Source: an uncultured Rhodopila sp. (GTDB lineage: Bacteria > Pseudomonadota > Alphaproteobacteria > Acetobacterales > Acetobacteraceae). Taken from it: 35,372 nt of DNA. Within the stretch, counting starts at the first letter, position 1. Each line of letters begins with the position of its first letter. The notes beneath the pieces were generated by a model, which was not told the DNA's origin, did not search any database, and saw only the letters and a list, made by a program, of their open reading frames with translations. This document shows, piece by piece, positions 1 through 7,002 of the stretch. Made by a program: the position numbers and the translations under genes. Location: contig NZ_CAIWTY010000038.1 of NCBI RefSeq assembly GCF_903915725.1, positions 1 through 35,372 on the forward strand, written 5' to 3'.

Positions 1-244
1 GAAGATCTACCGCTCGATCGAGGAGTTGCAGACCGACCTTGATGCTTGGATGAGAGACTACAACACGGTCCGAACCCATCAGGGGCGGTGGTGCTACGGC
101 AAGACGCCGATGCAGACCTTCATTGACACGCTACCGGTAGCAAGGGAGAAATTGCTGCAAGCGGCGTGATCAGCGACACGAGATATTCGTCGGACACCCA
201 CCACGGCGGAGACCCGACCGTCAGATCAAGTCCATACTTTTACA
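1..244 (+). mobile_element. 3' end of an IS481-family-like insertion sequence
   Basis: This is the downstream part of an insertion sequence: the end of a transposase gene, a short non-coding stretch, and a putative terminal inverted repeat at about 220-244 that closes with tacttttaca. Read inward it begins TGTAAAAGTA, and a TGT...ACA boundary is typical of many IS elements. The left part lies outside the window, so the matching repeat and any target duplication cannot be tested. The boundary at 244 is supported from the other side, because a recognisable antitoxin coding sequence on the minus strand loses its homology exactly there. Confidence 0.75.
2..169 (+). CDS. IS481-like transposase, C-terminal fragment (cut by window edge)
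   Basis: The open frame from the window edge encodes 55 residues ending in TGA at 167-169. It contains the stretch EELQTDLDAWMRDYN, then RTHQG and a GKTPMQTF motif, the characteristic C-terminal end of the integrase core (rve) in IS481-family and related DDE transposases. The enzyme cuts and joins the ends of its own element. The catalytic DDE residues lie upstream of the window. IS481 is the best family guess; a close IS3-type relative remains possible. Confidence 0.8.
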   Translation, partial: KIYRSIEELQTDLDAWMRDYNTVRTHQGRWCYGKTPMQTFIDTLPVAREKLLQAA

Positions 245-311
245 CCTTAAGGGATTCATCCTGGTAGCGATCGAAATCCCTTTTGAAGGTAGTCGCGTCA
301 ATCGTCCGCAT
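240..311 (-). pseudogene. Phd/YefM-type antitoxin, truncated by the IS element
   Basis: Reading leftward from ATG at 309-311, the frame encodes MRTIDATTFKRDFDRYQDES, which looks like the DNA-binding N-terminus of a Phd/YefM-family antitoxin (typical start: M-x-T-[IV]-x-A-x-x-F-x-R-[DN]-F-x-R-Y-x-[DE]-E). After about 22 residues it runs into the IS end, whose TGTAAA supplies a TAA stop at 240-242. A purine-rich AAAGAGG lies just upstream of the ATG and could be the ribosome binding site. The C-terminal toxin-binding half and any toxin gene would lie beyond the IS, outside the window. The family call rests on a short stretch and is an inference. Confidence 0.6.
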
Positions 312-369
312 GCCCGCCTCTTTATCAAGAGAGTTACGCAACTTAATGATTTCCAAGCGCCATGGAAGC

Positions 370-606
370 TTAATCGCTGAAAGGCACCTCAGTCCCCGGC
401 TTGTCCGTCGGCGCCCGAGCGCCCGGCTCGCGCATCACCACGAACCCCGATCCGCGCAAATGCCGCACCAGTCTATCGGCCGTGATCCGGGCCATCATTT
501 CGTCGGCATGAGCGACCCGCTTGCGCCCCTCATACCGCAGGGCGAACGCGATGCTGTCGGCAATCTCCTCCGCCGTCGCGGGTCGCAATCCTTCGTCTTC
601 ACTCAT
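370..606 (-). CDS. Small conserved hypothetical protein downstream of imuB
   Basis: A 78-residue soluble protein of unknown function. Its centre reads as two short amphipathic helices (EEIADSIAFALRYEGRK, then DEMMARITADRLVRHL) followed by SGFVVMREP and a low-complexity, probably disordered tail. I recall similar small proteins with the core SIAFALRYEGRKR...ADRLVRHL in alphaproteobacteria, but no function. Its ATG lies 11 bases after the imuB stop, so it is probably the last gene of the SOS-controlled imuA-imuB transcript. A weak GGGATG precedes the start. In many genomes dnaE2 occupies this place; it is not seen here. Confidence 0.7.
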   Translation of the reverse strand: MSEDEGLRPATAEEIADSIAFALRYEGRKRVAHADEMMARITADRLVRHLRGSGFVVMREPGARAPTDKPGTEVPFSD

Positions 607-617
607 GTCATCCCCGA

Positions 618-2309
618 TCAGAAAAACCCGTGCAGGAACCAGCGCATGTCGCCGGTCTCCGCAGCGCTGCCATTGCCCCGGCGAAACAGCCAGAAACGCC
701 GCCCGTCCTCGTCTTCAACCTGGAAGTAATCGCGTACCGAGAACCACTCGCCGTCGCGCTTCCACCACTCCCCGGCAATCCGCTCCGGCCCGTCCGCGTG
801 CCGCACCCGGTGCCGCACCCGCCGCCAGGTGAACGCAACCGGCGGATGGTCCGGCAGCAGCGCCATCGCCTCCACCGGCTGAGGCGGATCGAGCAGCCGC
901 ACCGGCCGCGGCAGATCCGCCGGCCAGCCGCCGGACACCCCCGTCATCGCCGCCACCCGGCGCACCGAACGCTCCGGCACATCGCTCTCCACCGGCGCGA
1001 TCCGGTACACCGCCGCCTCGCCCAGCCGGTTGGCCAGACGATCCACCAGCGGCGCGATGTCGGGGGTGGATTGCGCGATCAGGGAAGAAGCCGCCTGAAC
1101 GAAACCCAAAGGTTCGGCGACGGCGACCACCAGCCGCATCGCCTCCACCCCCGGGCCGGGATCGACCCGCTCCAGCCGCTCATCCAGCATGCGCCCCAGA
1201 TGCCGCGCATCGCGCACCGGCCGCGCCGTGCCGATGCGCATGGCCTGCACGCTGCCGTCCACCCGCTCGAACAGCAGATCCAGCCGCCTGGCACCCTGCG
1301 CCGCCCGCTCCAGATCGCCACACACCGAGGCAACCAGCCGGGCGATGACGACGGAAAACGCCTCCGCCGTCATCAGCGGCTCGACAAACCCCAGCCGGGC
1401 CTGCACCAGCGCCGCCGGCACCACCGGCTCAATCGGCTCGAACACCCGCCCCGCCGCCTGGTCCAGCCGCAACGCCAGCACCGTCCCGTACCGCCGCACC
1501 AACGGCGCGCGCGCCGCCGCCGCCAAAGGACCAATCCGGTCAAACCCCATCAGCCGCAAATCACCCGCAACCGCCACCGGCAGCCGCAACGCCTCTATCG
1601 GCAAATCCGCCAGAACCGAGGCGCCCCGGGGCACCACGCCGCCCTCGCCAAACCGCGCCACCGCATGCGCGGCCGCCGGCGTATCGGCAACCGCCGCCCG
1701 CGCCCGCAAACCCTGCTCCGCCAGCCGCCACTCCAGATCCCGCAGCAGCCGAGCCTCCCCACCATGCAAATGCGCCGAACCCGAAACATCGATCCACAAC
1801 CCGTCCGGCGCATCCACCCCCGCCAAAGGCGCATACCGCAAGCACCACCCCGCCAGCCGCACCAACTCCGCCGCATCCCCCTCCGGATCCGCGTCATAAA
1901 CCACCAGCCCGGGCACCAAAGCCTGCGCCTGCGCCAGCTTCATCCCGGGCCTGAGTCCCGGAGCATCGGCGGCCGTCAGGATCCGGGCGGCGGCGGTGAC
2001 GATAGGGAAAGGAAGGCCAGGGCGCTGCCCTGGACCCGCAAAGGGCCGGCGGCCCTTTGATCCCGTTAATTTAGGGGTTTTGGGGGAGAGGGGGGCAACT
2101 CGGGCGTTGCAACCGTCCCGGTCGCCCCCCTCTCCCCCAAAACCCCCCAAGTCATGGTTCCAAGGCATGCCCCCTGCGGAGGCGGGGGGGCCACTGCCCT
2201 TGGCGGGGTTCGGGGCAGCGCCCCGACCTTCCTTCTCCTTACGCGACCCGTAGCGCCGGATCCGGTCGATCGGCAATGCCGGGAACCAGACCGAGACGAC
2301 CCGTCGCAT
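618..2309 (-). CDS. imuB: ImuB, catalytically inactive Y-family polymerase-like mutasome protein
   Basis: ImuB links the error-prone polymerase DnaE2 and ImuA to the sliding clamp during SOS-induced translesion synthesis. The 563-residue product starts MRRVVSVWFPALPIDRIRR, the usual ImuB N-terminus, and continues with LRPGM and DGLWIDVSGSAHLHGGEARLL, hallmarks of the Y-family palm in this family, which from family knowledge lacks the metal-binding carboxylates. The ATG at 2309 is supported by GGAGG six bases upstream and lies inside the imuA end in another frame (71-bp overlap), so translation is probably coupled. Residues of about 26-101 are encoded by a palindromic repeat element (2009-2234) and look nothing like ImuB: they are Gly/Pro/Arg-rich. 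The element keeps the frame open. Whether the protein still works is unknown. Confidence 0.9.
   Translation of the reverse strand: MRRVVSVWFPALPIDRIRRYGSRKEKEGRGAAPNPAKGSGPPASAGGMPWNHDLGGFGGEGGDRDGCNARVAPLSPKTPKLTGSKGRRPFAGPGQRPGLPFPIVTAAARILTAADAPGLRPGMKLAQAQALVPGLVVYDADPEGDAAELVRLAGWCLRYAPLAGVDAPDGLWIDVSGSAHLHGGEARLLRDLEWRLAEQGLRARAAVADTPAAAHAVARFGEGGVVPRGASVLADLPIEALRLPVAVAGDLRLMGFDRIGPLAAAARAPLVRRYGTVLALRLDQAAGRVFEPIEPVVPAALVQARLGFVEPLMTAEAFSVVIARLVASVCGDLERAAQGARRLDLLFERVDGSVQAMRIGTARPVRDARHLGRMLDERLERVDPGPGVEAMRLVVAVAEPLGFVQAASSLIAQSTPDIAPLVDRLANRLGEAAVYRIAPVESDVPERSVRRVAAMTGVSGGWPADLPRPVRLLDPPQPVEAMALLPDHPPVAFTWRRVRHRVRHADGPERIAGEWWKRDGEWFSVRDYFQVEDEDGRRFWLFRRGNGSAAETGDMRWFLHGFF
2009..2234. 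repeat. 226-bp nested palindromic element inserted in imuB
   Basis: The outer arms are 2009-2037 and 2207-2234. Both begin AAGGAAGG and carry GGGCGCTGCCC-type cores; one is close to the reverse complement of the other. Inside is a perfect 23-bp inverted repeat (2074-2096 with 2124-2146) around a 27-base loop, and a smaller palindrome at 2040-2058 (AAAGGGCC/GGCCCTTT type). The design looks like a non-autonomous MITE or REP-type element. On the minus strand it is open in the imuB frame and encodes about 76 residues. It ends a few bases before the imuA stop codon, so only imuB is altered. I see no second copy in this window. Confidence 0.85.
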
Positions 2310-3039
2310 TGCATGCCTCCGTTATCCAGGAACCCGGTTCGCCGCCGCGGCATCGGGTCAGGTCCAGGCGCCAGCGGGCGCGTCCGAGGCCGGGTGTATT
2401 CGGGACGGGCGGCGACGGCAGGGCGGCGATCCGCCAGCGGGTAGCGGCCGCTGTCGGTTCATTCAGTACCGGGTCGTCGAAGCCGTTGCTGCGGCGCAGC
2501 AGGATCGCCATCACCCCTGCCTGTTCGGCGGCGAGTTGCAACCGGCGGGAGGCAACCAGGCTGAGCTTGCCGCTCAGTTCGCCAACGACGGCGCACAGGC
2601 CGGGATGGCGCAGGCCTTCCTCCATGACGGCCAGCACGGTTTTGCCGGCTTCGGCGAAGATCACCCGGTCGGGCTGCAGGCCCGCACCGGCCAGCCCGGG
2701 GGCGAACAAGTCGGCCTGACGCAGCACCCACAGCACGGGGCCGTCGAGGCGGGCGAGCAGGCCGGCGACGAACAGGGTGGCGGCGGCGGCGTGTTCCGTG
2801 TCGGGGCCAACCGAGGCGGCCTCATGCAGCGCGCCCAAACTGATGCCGCCGCCCGGTAGAGCCTGGTCGATCGCCGGGATGCCGAGGGAAAGCGACTGCG
2901 CCGGCGCGCCGCGGATGTGGCTGCGCTCGATCCGGGCGATGCGGTCCCGCAGTTCGGCGATAGCCGCCGATGGCGCCTTTGGCACCGCCGGAGCAGCCGG
3001 GCCGGAGGGTTTTTCGGGAATGGCGGGGGTCGTGAACAT
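2239..3039 (-). CDS. imuA: ImuA, RecA-like SOS mutasome protein
   Basis: A 266-residue member of the ImuA (SulA/RecA-like) family, which acts with ImuB and DnaE2 in damage-induced mutagenesis. After a Pro/Ala-rich N-terminus come IAELRDRIARIE, the core SLGIPAIDQALPGGGISLGALHEA (positions of about 50-75) typical of the family, and the RecA-fold strands VLWVLRQADLFAPGL and RVIFAEA. It heads the operon imuA-imuB-small ORF. The ATG at 3037-3039 lies inside a LexA box, and the predicted transcription start falls at or next to it, so the mRNA may be leaderless. An internal GTG in the low-complexity N-terminus is an alternative start. Confidence 0.9.
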   Translation of the reverse strand: MFTTPAIPEKPSGPAAPAVPKAPSAAIAELRDRIARIERSHIRGAPAQSLSLGIPAIDQALPGGGISLGALHEAASVGPDTEHAAAATLFVAGLLARLDGPVLWVLRQADLFAPGLAGAGLQPDRVIFAEAGKTVLAVMEEGLRHPGLCAVVGELSGKLSLVASRRLQLAAEQAGVMAILLRRSNGFDDPVLNEPTAAATRWRIAALPSPPVPNTPGLGRARWRLDLTRCRGGEPGSWITEACNATGRLGLVPGIADRPDPALRVA

Positions 3040-3048
3040 AGCAGGAAC
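3034..3048 (-). promoter_or_regulatory. LexA (SOS) box overlapping the imuA start codon
   Basis: On the minus strand the sequence is GTTC-CTGCTAT-GTTC, a perfect match to the alphaproteobacterial LexA box GTTC-N7-GTTC. The imuA ATG is part of the spacer and second half-site. LexA bound here would block the -10 region and the start codon itself. After DNA damage, RecA-stimulated LexA cleavage would release the operon. The box match is seen directly; control by LexA is inferred from the known regulation of imuAB genes. Confidence 0.85.
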
Positions 3049-3075
3049 ATAGGCGCGGATGCACAGCCGAGTCGA
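3046..3075 (-). promoter_or_regulatory. Candidate sigma-70 promoter of imuA
   Basis: On the minus strand TCGACT (3075-3070) is followed after 18 bases by TATGTT (3051-3046). These match the -35 and -10 hexamers at 4 of 6 and 4-5 of 6 positions. The expected start site, about seven bases downstream, coincides with the A of the imuA ATG. The -10 overlaps one half of the LexA box, the usual arrangement for SOS repression. The hexamers alone are weak evidence; their agreement with the LexA box strengthens the call. Confidence 0.45.
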
Positions 3076-3178
3076 GTCTCTTGATCATCCGTGCGGCGCG
3101 GTTTTTGGTACGCCTTTGGCGCCCGGTTGACACGTCCCCGATCCGCCGATTGGATCATCCTTCACCAAGGGACGCACG

Positions 3179-3220
3179 ATGCCAAACCGGCCGAACACGC
3201 CACCAGCGCGCATGCGATAG
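3179..3220 (+). CDS. Possible 13-residue leader peptide upstream of the EamA gene
   Basis: ATG at 3179 opens a frame MPNRPNTPPARMR that stops at TAG 3218-3220, six bases before the transporter ATG. An AAGGGA sequence sits a suitable distance upstream. Such a placement would let ribosomes terminate and re-initiate on the transporter gene, or allow attenuation. The peptide is Pro- and Arg-rich. It may equally be a chance frame in GC-rich DNA. Confidence 0.25.
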   Translation: MPNRPNTPPARMR

Positions 3221-3226
3221 GCGGCC

Positions 3227-4132
3227 ATGGTCGCCTGGATTCCCGTCACCGTCGCCGCGGCGCTGCTGCAGTGCTGGCGCACCGCGTTGCAGCAGAAATT
3301 GCGGCATTTGCTGTCGGTCAATGGCGCCGGCTTCGTGCGCTTCCTCTATGGCGCGCCGACAGCGATGCTGCTTTTCCTCGGCGGCATGGCGGTCACCGGC
3401 GCGCCGATGCCGGTACCGAACCCGGCCTTCGTCATCTACTGCCTGGCCGGCGGCCTGCTGCAGATCCTCGGCACCAACCTGCTGATCATGTCCTTCGGCT
3501 ACCGCAACTTCGCCGTCGGCACCGCCTACGCCAAGACCGAGGCCGCCCAGAGCGCGGTGATCGCGCTGATCGTCCTGCATGAGGTGCTGCGCCCGCTGGC
3601 CTGGGCGGGCATCGCGCTGGGGCTGTGCGGGGTGATGACCTTGTCGCTCGCCGGACGCGGCCTGAAGCCGCGCGACATCCTGGCCGCGACGGTGCAGCCG
3701 GCCGCGCTGTGTGGCCTCGGAACCGGTTTGATGTTCTCGTTCACCACGATCTTCATCAAGCTGGCGAACCAGTCGCTGCCGGGGCCGAGCCTTGTGGTCA
3801 AGGCGCTGTTCGCGGTGCTGGTGACCAACACCCTGCAAACGCTGATGCAAGGCGGCTGGCTGCTGTGGCGGGAGCCGGAGCAGCTTCGCCGCGCCTTCAC
3901 CACCTGGCGCAGTTCGATGTGGGTTGGCACGCTGTCCGCCTGCGGTTCGGCCTGCTGGTTCACCGGCTTCGTCCTGACCGACGTGGCCCTGGTCCGCTCG
4001 GTCGGCCAGATCGAGATCGTCTTCACCCTGCTGTTCAGCAAGTTCTATTTGAAGGAGCAGTTGAAGCGCGGCGATGTCGCCGGCCTGGCGCTTGTGGTGG
4101 GCGGCGTGCTGCTGATCGTCCTCGGGCACTGA
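3227..4132 (+). CDS. DMT-superfamily (EamA) transporter
   Basis: A 301-residue inner-membrane protein with about ten hydrophobic helices arranged as two five-helix halves, the EamA-domain repeat of the drug/metabolite transporter superfamily. Segments visible include FVRFLYGAPTAMLLFLGGMA, LAGGLLQILGTNLLIMSF, GIALGLCGVMTLSLAG and, at the end, LALVVGGVLLIVLG. The segment just before each half's last helix (ALIVLHEVLRPLAWAGIALG; LLFSKFYLKEQLKRGDVAGLAL) carries the usual charged short loop. Substrate cannot be read from the sequence; family members export amino acids, metabolites or drugs. It stands alone, divergent from imuA across 187 bp. A TTGACA at 3127-3132 could be its -35, but no good -10 follows. 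Confidence 0.88.
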   Translation: MVAWIPVTVAAALLQCWRTALQQKLRHLLSVNGAGFVRFLYGAPTAMLLFLGGMAVTGAPMPVPNPAFVIYCLAGGLLQILGTNLLIMSFGYRNFAVGTAYAKTEAAQSAVIALIVLHEVLRPLAWAGIALGLCGVMTLSLAGRGLKPRDILAATVQPAALCGLGTGLMFSFTTIFIKLANQSLPGPSLVVKALFAVLVTNTLQTLMQGGWLLWREPEQLRRAFTTWRSSMWVGTLSACGSACWFTGFVLTDVALVRSVGQIEIVFTLLFSKFYLKEQLKRGDVAGLALVVGGVLLIVLGH

Positions 4133-4282
4133 CGGCTTCGTGGCGATGCCGGGACGTCCGCGGCCAGGCGTCCACAAAACCAGCCGACGGCTTCGATAAC
4201 AGCAGAACGTTTCTGTTTTGGGACGTTTTCACGGCATAAACCGCGGCAATCGAGTCCAAAATATAATTCATTGATTAACAGT

Positions 4283-4310
4283 TTGGATACATATATAATT
4301 GCAGTATAAT
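4283..4310 (+). promoter_or_regulatory. Candidate promoter in the AT-rich gap before the hybrid kinase
   Basis: The 329-bp gap at 4133-4461 holds a strikingly AT-rich patch (about 4250-4315) in an otherwise GC-rich window. It contains a perfect -10 hexamer TATAAT (4305-4310), 16 bases after TTGGAT (4283-4288), a weak -35. The expected start near 4317 would give a leader of about 145 bases before the kinase ATG. Nothing else in the gap looks like a gene or RNA. Confidence 0.45.
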
Positions 4311-4461
4311 ATTCCCCTGTCGAGTGGGGTCGCATAGTTCGCCATGTCCTGTCCAGATCGTGCCACCACGGCTTCGTGCGCAAACCTGCCCGACGATACG
4401 GACGCCATGATTCCCGTAATCGGCACTGCGAGCCCGGGCCGGACACCATGAAGCGCGCAGA

Positions 4462-6840
4462 ATGATGTCCGGCGACACGGCAGGCGCCGCCACGCCGCAC
4501 GGGGCTGGCGGCCGAGGCAGATTTGGCCTCCGCCTGCATCACCTGTTGTTCCTCGCCTTCACGCTCGTCGCCGGCCTGCCCGTCGGCGTGCTGGCGTTGT
4601 GGGAGGGCGCCACGGCGTCCCGGATCGAGCTGGATTCGGTGCATGAGCGGCATCTGCTGATCGCCCGCGACGTGACCTCCACCTTGTCGCGCTACATCCG
4701 GGACGTCGAAGCGGTGTTTGCCCTGACCCTGGAAAGCGGCGCGCTCAATCAGCCGGTGACCGGGCTGGCCGACATGCTGCTGTCGCTGCATATCGTGCAT
4801 GTCGGTGTTCTCGGACCGGGCGGCGCCATGGAAGCCGAGTTGCCCGGCCTGTCAGCCGAACCGATAGGGGAATTGCCGCCGCCGCTGCTGGAGGAACTCC
4901 GCATGCTGGCCGCCGGGGCGCATGGCCGGATCGCGGTCAGCAACCTGTACCACGACCCGGCGGGGCACCCGGTCTTCTACCTTGTGAAACTGCTGCCGCG
5001 CGGACGCATCGGGCTGGGCGCGATGTCGAACACCTATTTGCTGTCGCTGCAGCAGTCGATCGTGTTCGGCGATCACGGGCACGCGGTGATCACCGACGCC
5101 CGCGGACAGGTGATCGCCCATCCGTTGAAGGAATGGGTCGCCTCATCGCGCGACCTGTCCGCGTTGCCGGTGGTGGCGGCGATGATGCGCCATGAAACCG
5201 GTGTCGGCCAATTCTTCTCGCCGGCCTTCAACGCCACGATGATCGCCGGCTATGCGGTGGTGCCGGAGACCGGCTGGGGCGTCATGGTGCCGCAGCCGCT
5301 GTCGGAACTTCATGCCCGATCGGACAAGGTGAACCGGGTGGCGCTGGCGGTCGCGCTGGTGACATTCGCCGGCGCGGCGCTCATGAGCTGGCTGCTCGCG
5401 CTGTATATTGCGCGTCCGCTCCGGCATGTCGCCGACACCGCGGAGGCGGTGCTGTCGGACAGCAACGAGGTCGCGGTGCCGGCATTCCGCGGGCCGGTGC
5501 CGCAGGAAATCCGCCGCCTCGGGGCGGCCTTCAATACCATGCTGGACGGCCTGCGCCAGCGCGCTGCCGAAACCCGGCAGGCGCTGCTGCGGGCCGAAGC
5601 CTCGGACGCCGCGAAGACCCAATTCCTGGCCAACATGAGCCACGAAATCCGCACGCCGCTGAACGGCATCGTCGGCATGATCGAGCTGATGCGGCTGACC
5701 GAGCTGTCCGCCCTGCAGCAGCGCCATCTCGACTCCGCAACCCAGTCCGCCCGGTCGCTGCTGCGGCTGGTGACCGACGTCCTCGACCTGTCCCGCATCG
5801 AGGGCGGCAGGCTGGACCTTGAATGCGCGCCGTTCCATCTGCCGTCGCTGATCCATGATGTCCGCGCGCGGTTTGCGGAGGAGGCCCGCGCCAAGGGTTT
5901 GTCGCTGTCGGCCGCGGTGCCGGATGCGCTCAACCTGGTCCTGGTGGGCGACCAGCACAGGCTGATGCAGATTCTGACCAACCTCGCCGGCAACGCCGTG
6001 AAGTTCACCCGGGAGGGCGGTATCGCCCTGCGCACGACGCTGGAGCAGGCGACCGACACCGCGGTGCGCCTGCGCTTCGAGGTGGCGGACACCGGCATCG
6101 GCATCCCGGCGAACAAGCAGCAGATGGTTTTCACCGCCTTCAATCAGGCCGACAGCTCCATGACCCGCCGGCATGGCGGAACCGGGCTGGGCCTGTCGAT
6201 CGCCCGCCATCTGGTGCATTTAATGGGTGGTGACATCGGGGTGGAAAGTGCCCCGGGCGCCGGCACGACCGTCTGGTTCACGGTATCGCTGCCGCGCCAC
6301 GTAGATGCGGCGGCGGATGCGGGCATCGGAAGCCCGGCGGCAGCAGTCCCGCGCGAGGCCAGGCGGCCGGCGACAGACGTGACAGCCGACGCGCCGGCGT
6401 TCACATCGCCGTCCGGCCGCGCATTCCAGGCGGCGCTGTCGCGCGCCGGACGCAGCGGCATCGCGATCCTGCTGGTGGAGGACAACCCCGCCAACATGCG
6501 AGTCACGCAGGCGCTGCTCGAAACCCTGGGCTGCCATGTCACGCCGGCTCGCAACGGCCTCGAGGCGGTCGCCCGGTATCGCGAAACCCATTTCGACCTG
6601 GTGCTGATGGACTGCCAGATGCCGGAGATGGATGGTTACGAGGCCACCCGCGCCATCCGCCACATCGAGGACTACCAGAAGCGCCGCACGCCGATCGTGG
6701 CGCTGACCGCGCATGCGATGGAGGGCAGCCGCGAGGCGAGCCTGGACAGCGGCATGGACGACCAGATCACCAAGCCGCTGACGATGGCGGCGCTGACCGG
6801 CAAGCTGCTGGAGTGGCTGGTGCCCGCGGAAGCCTGCTAG
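4462..6840 (+). CDS. Hybrid sensor histidine kinase (dCache-like sensor, HAMP, kinase, receiver)
   Basis: A 792-residue inner-membrane signalling protein. Order: TM1 (about 27-48), a periplasmic region of about 240 residues probably of dCache type (motifs GHAVITDARGQVIAHP and GWGVMVPQP), TM2 (about 291-314), HAMP, a HisKA domain with NMSHEIRTPLNG (phospho-acceptor His394), an ATPase domain with the N box around Asn511, DTGIGIP and GGTGLGLSI, and a C-terminal receiver with LVEDN, phospho-acceptor Asp717 in VLMDCQMPEMDG, and Lys in ITKPL. All catalytic residues are present. No response regulator or HPt gene adjoins it, so its partner is encoded elsewhere. Two adjacent ATGs (4462, 4465) compete for the start, and neither has a clear ribosome binding site. 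The ligand is unknown. Confidence 0.93.
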   Translation: MMSGDTAGAATPHGAGGRGRFGLRLHHLLFLAFTLVAGLPVGVLALWEGATASRIELDSVHERHLLIARDVTSTLSRYIRDVEAVFALTLESGALNQPVTGLADMLLSLHIVHVGVLGPGGAMEAELPGLSAEPIGELPPPLLEELRMLAAGAHGRIAVSNLYHDPAGHPVFYLVKLLPRGRIGLGAMSNTYLLSLQQSIVFGDHGHAVITDARGQVIAHPLKEWVASSRDLSALPVVAAMMRHETGVGQFFSPAFNATMIAGYAVVPETGWGVMVPQPLSELHARSDKVNRVALAVALVTFAGAALMSWLLALYIARPLRHVADTAEAVLSDSNEVAVPAFRGPVPQEIRRLGAAFNTMLDGLRQRAAETRQALLRAEASDAAKTQFLANMSHEIRTPLNGIVGMIELMRLTELSALQQRHLDSATQSARSLLRLVTDVLDLSRIEGGRLDLECAPFHLPSLIHDVRARFAEEARAKGLSLSAAVPDALNLVLVGDQHRLMQILTNLAGNAVKFTREGGIALRTTLEQATDTAVRLRFEVADTGIGIPANKQQMVFTAFNQADSSMTRRHGGTGLGLSIARHLVHLMGGDIGVESAPGAGTTVWFTVSLPRHVDAAADAGIGSPAAAVPREARRPATDVTADAPAFTSPSGRAFQAALSRAGRSGIAILLVEDNPANMRVTQALLETLGCHVTPARNGLEAVARYRETHFDLVLMDCQMPEMDGYEATRAIRHIEDYQKRRTPIVALTAHAMEGSREASLDSGMDDQITKPLTMAALTGKLLEWLVPAEAC

Positions 6841-7002
6841 GGCTGACCTCCGACAGGTCCCGTTTCGGAACAAAGCAGGTCCGTCGAGATCAAGGTTGCT
6901 TGACCGGGCCGCCTGTGGCATCCGCTGGCCGCTTCGGATGCCCGCGACCGCGCCGGCGGGCGATGATTTTCGGCTTCATTCAATAGAAGATGGTCTGGTT
7001 CA

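Noticed and set aside
630..2060. Plus-strand open frame of 476 codons opposite imuB
   Set aside because: Composition is almost entirely Arg, Pro, His and Gln, typical of an antisense shadow; imuB on the other strand has clear family motifs.
2239..2309. Idea that imuA and imuB are frameshifted halves of one gene
   Set aside because: They are distinct known families; the 71-bp overlap has a good GGAGG before the imuB ATG and both reading frames show their own family residues.
3127..3155. TTGACA followed 17 bases later by TTGGAT as an EamA promoter
   Set aside because: The -35 is perfect but the -10 matches at only three positions, so the pair is not listed as a promoter.
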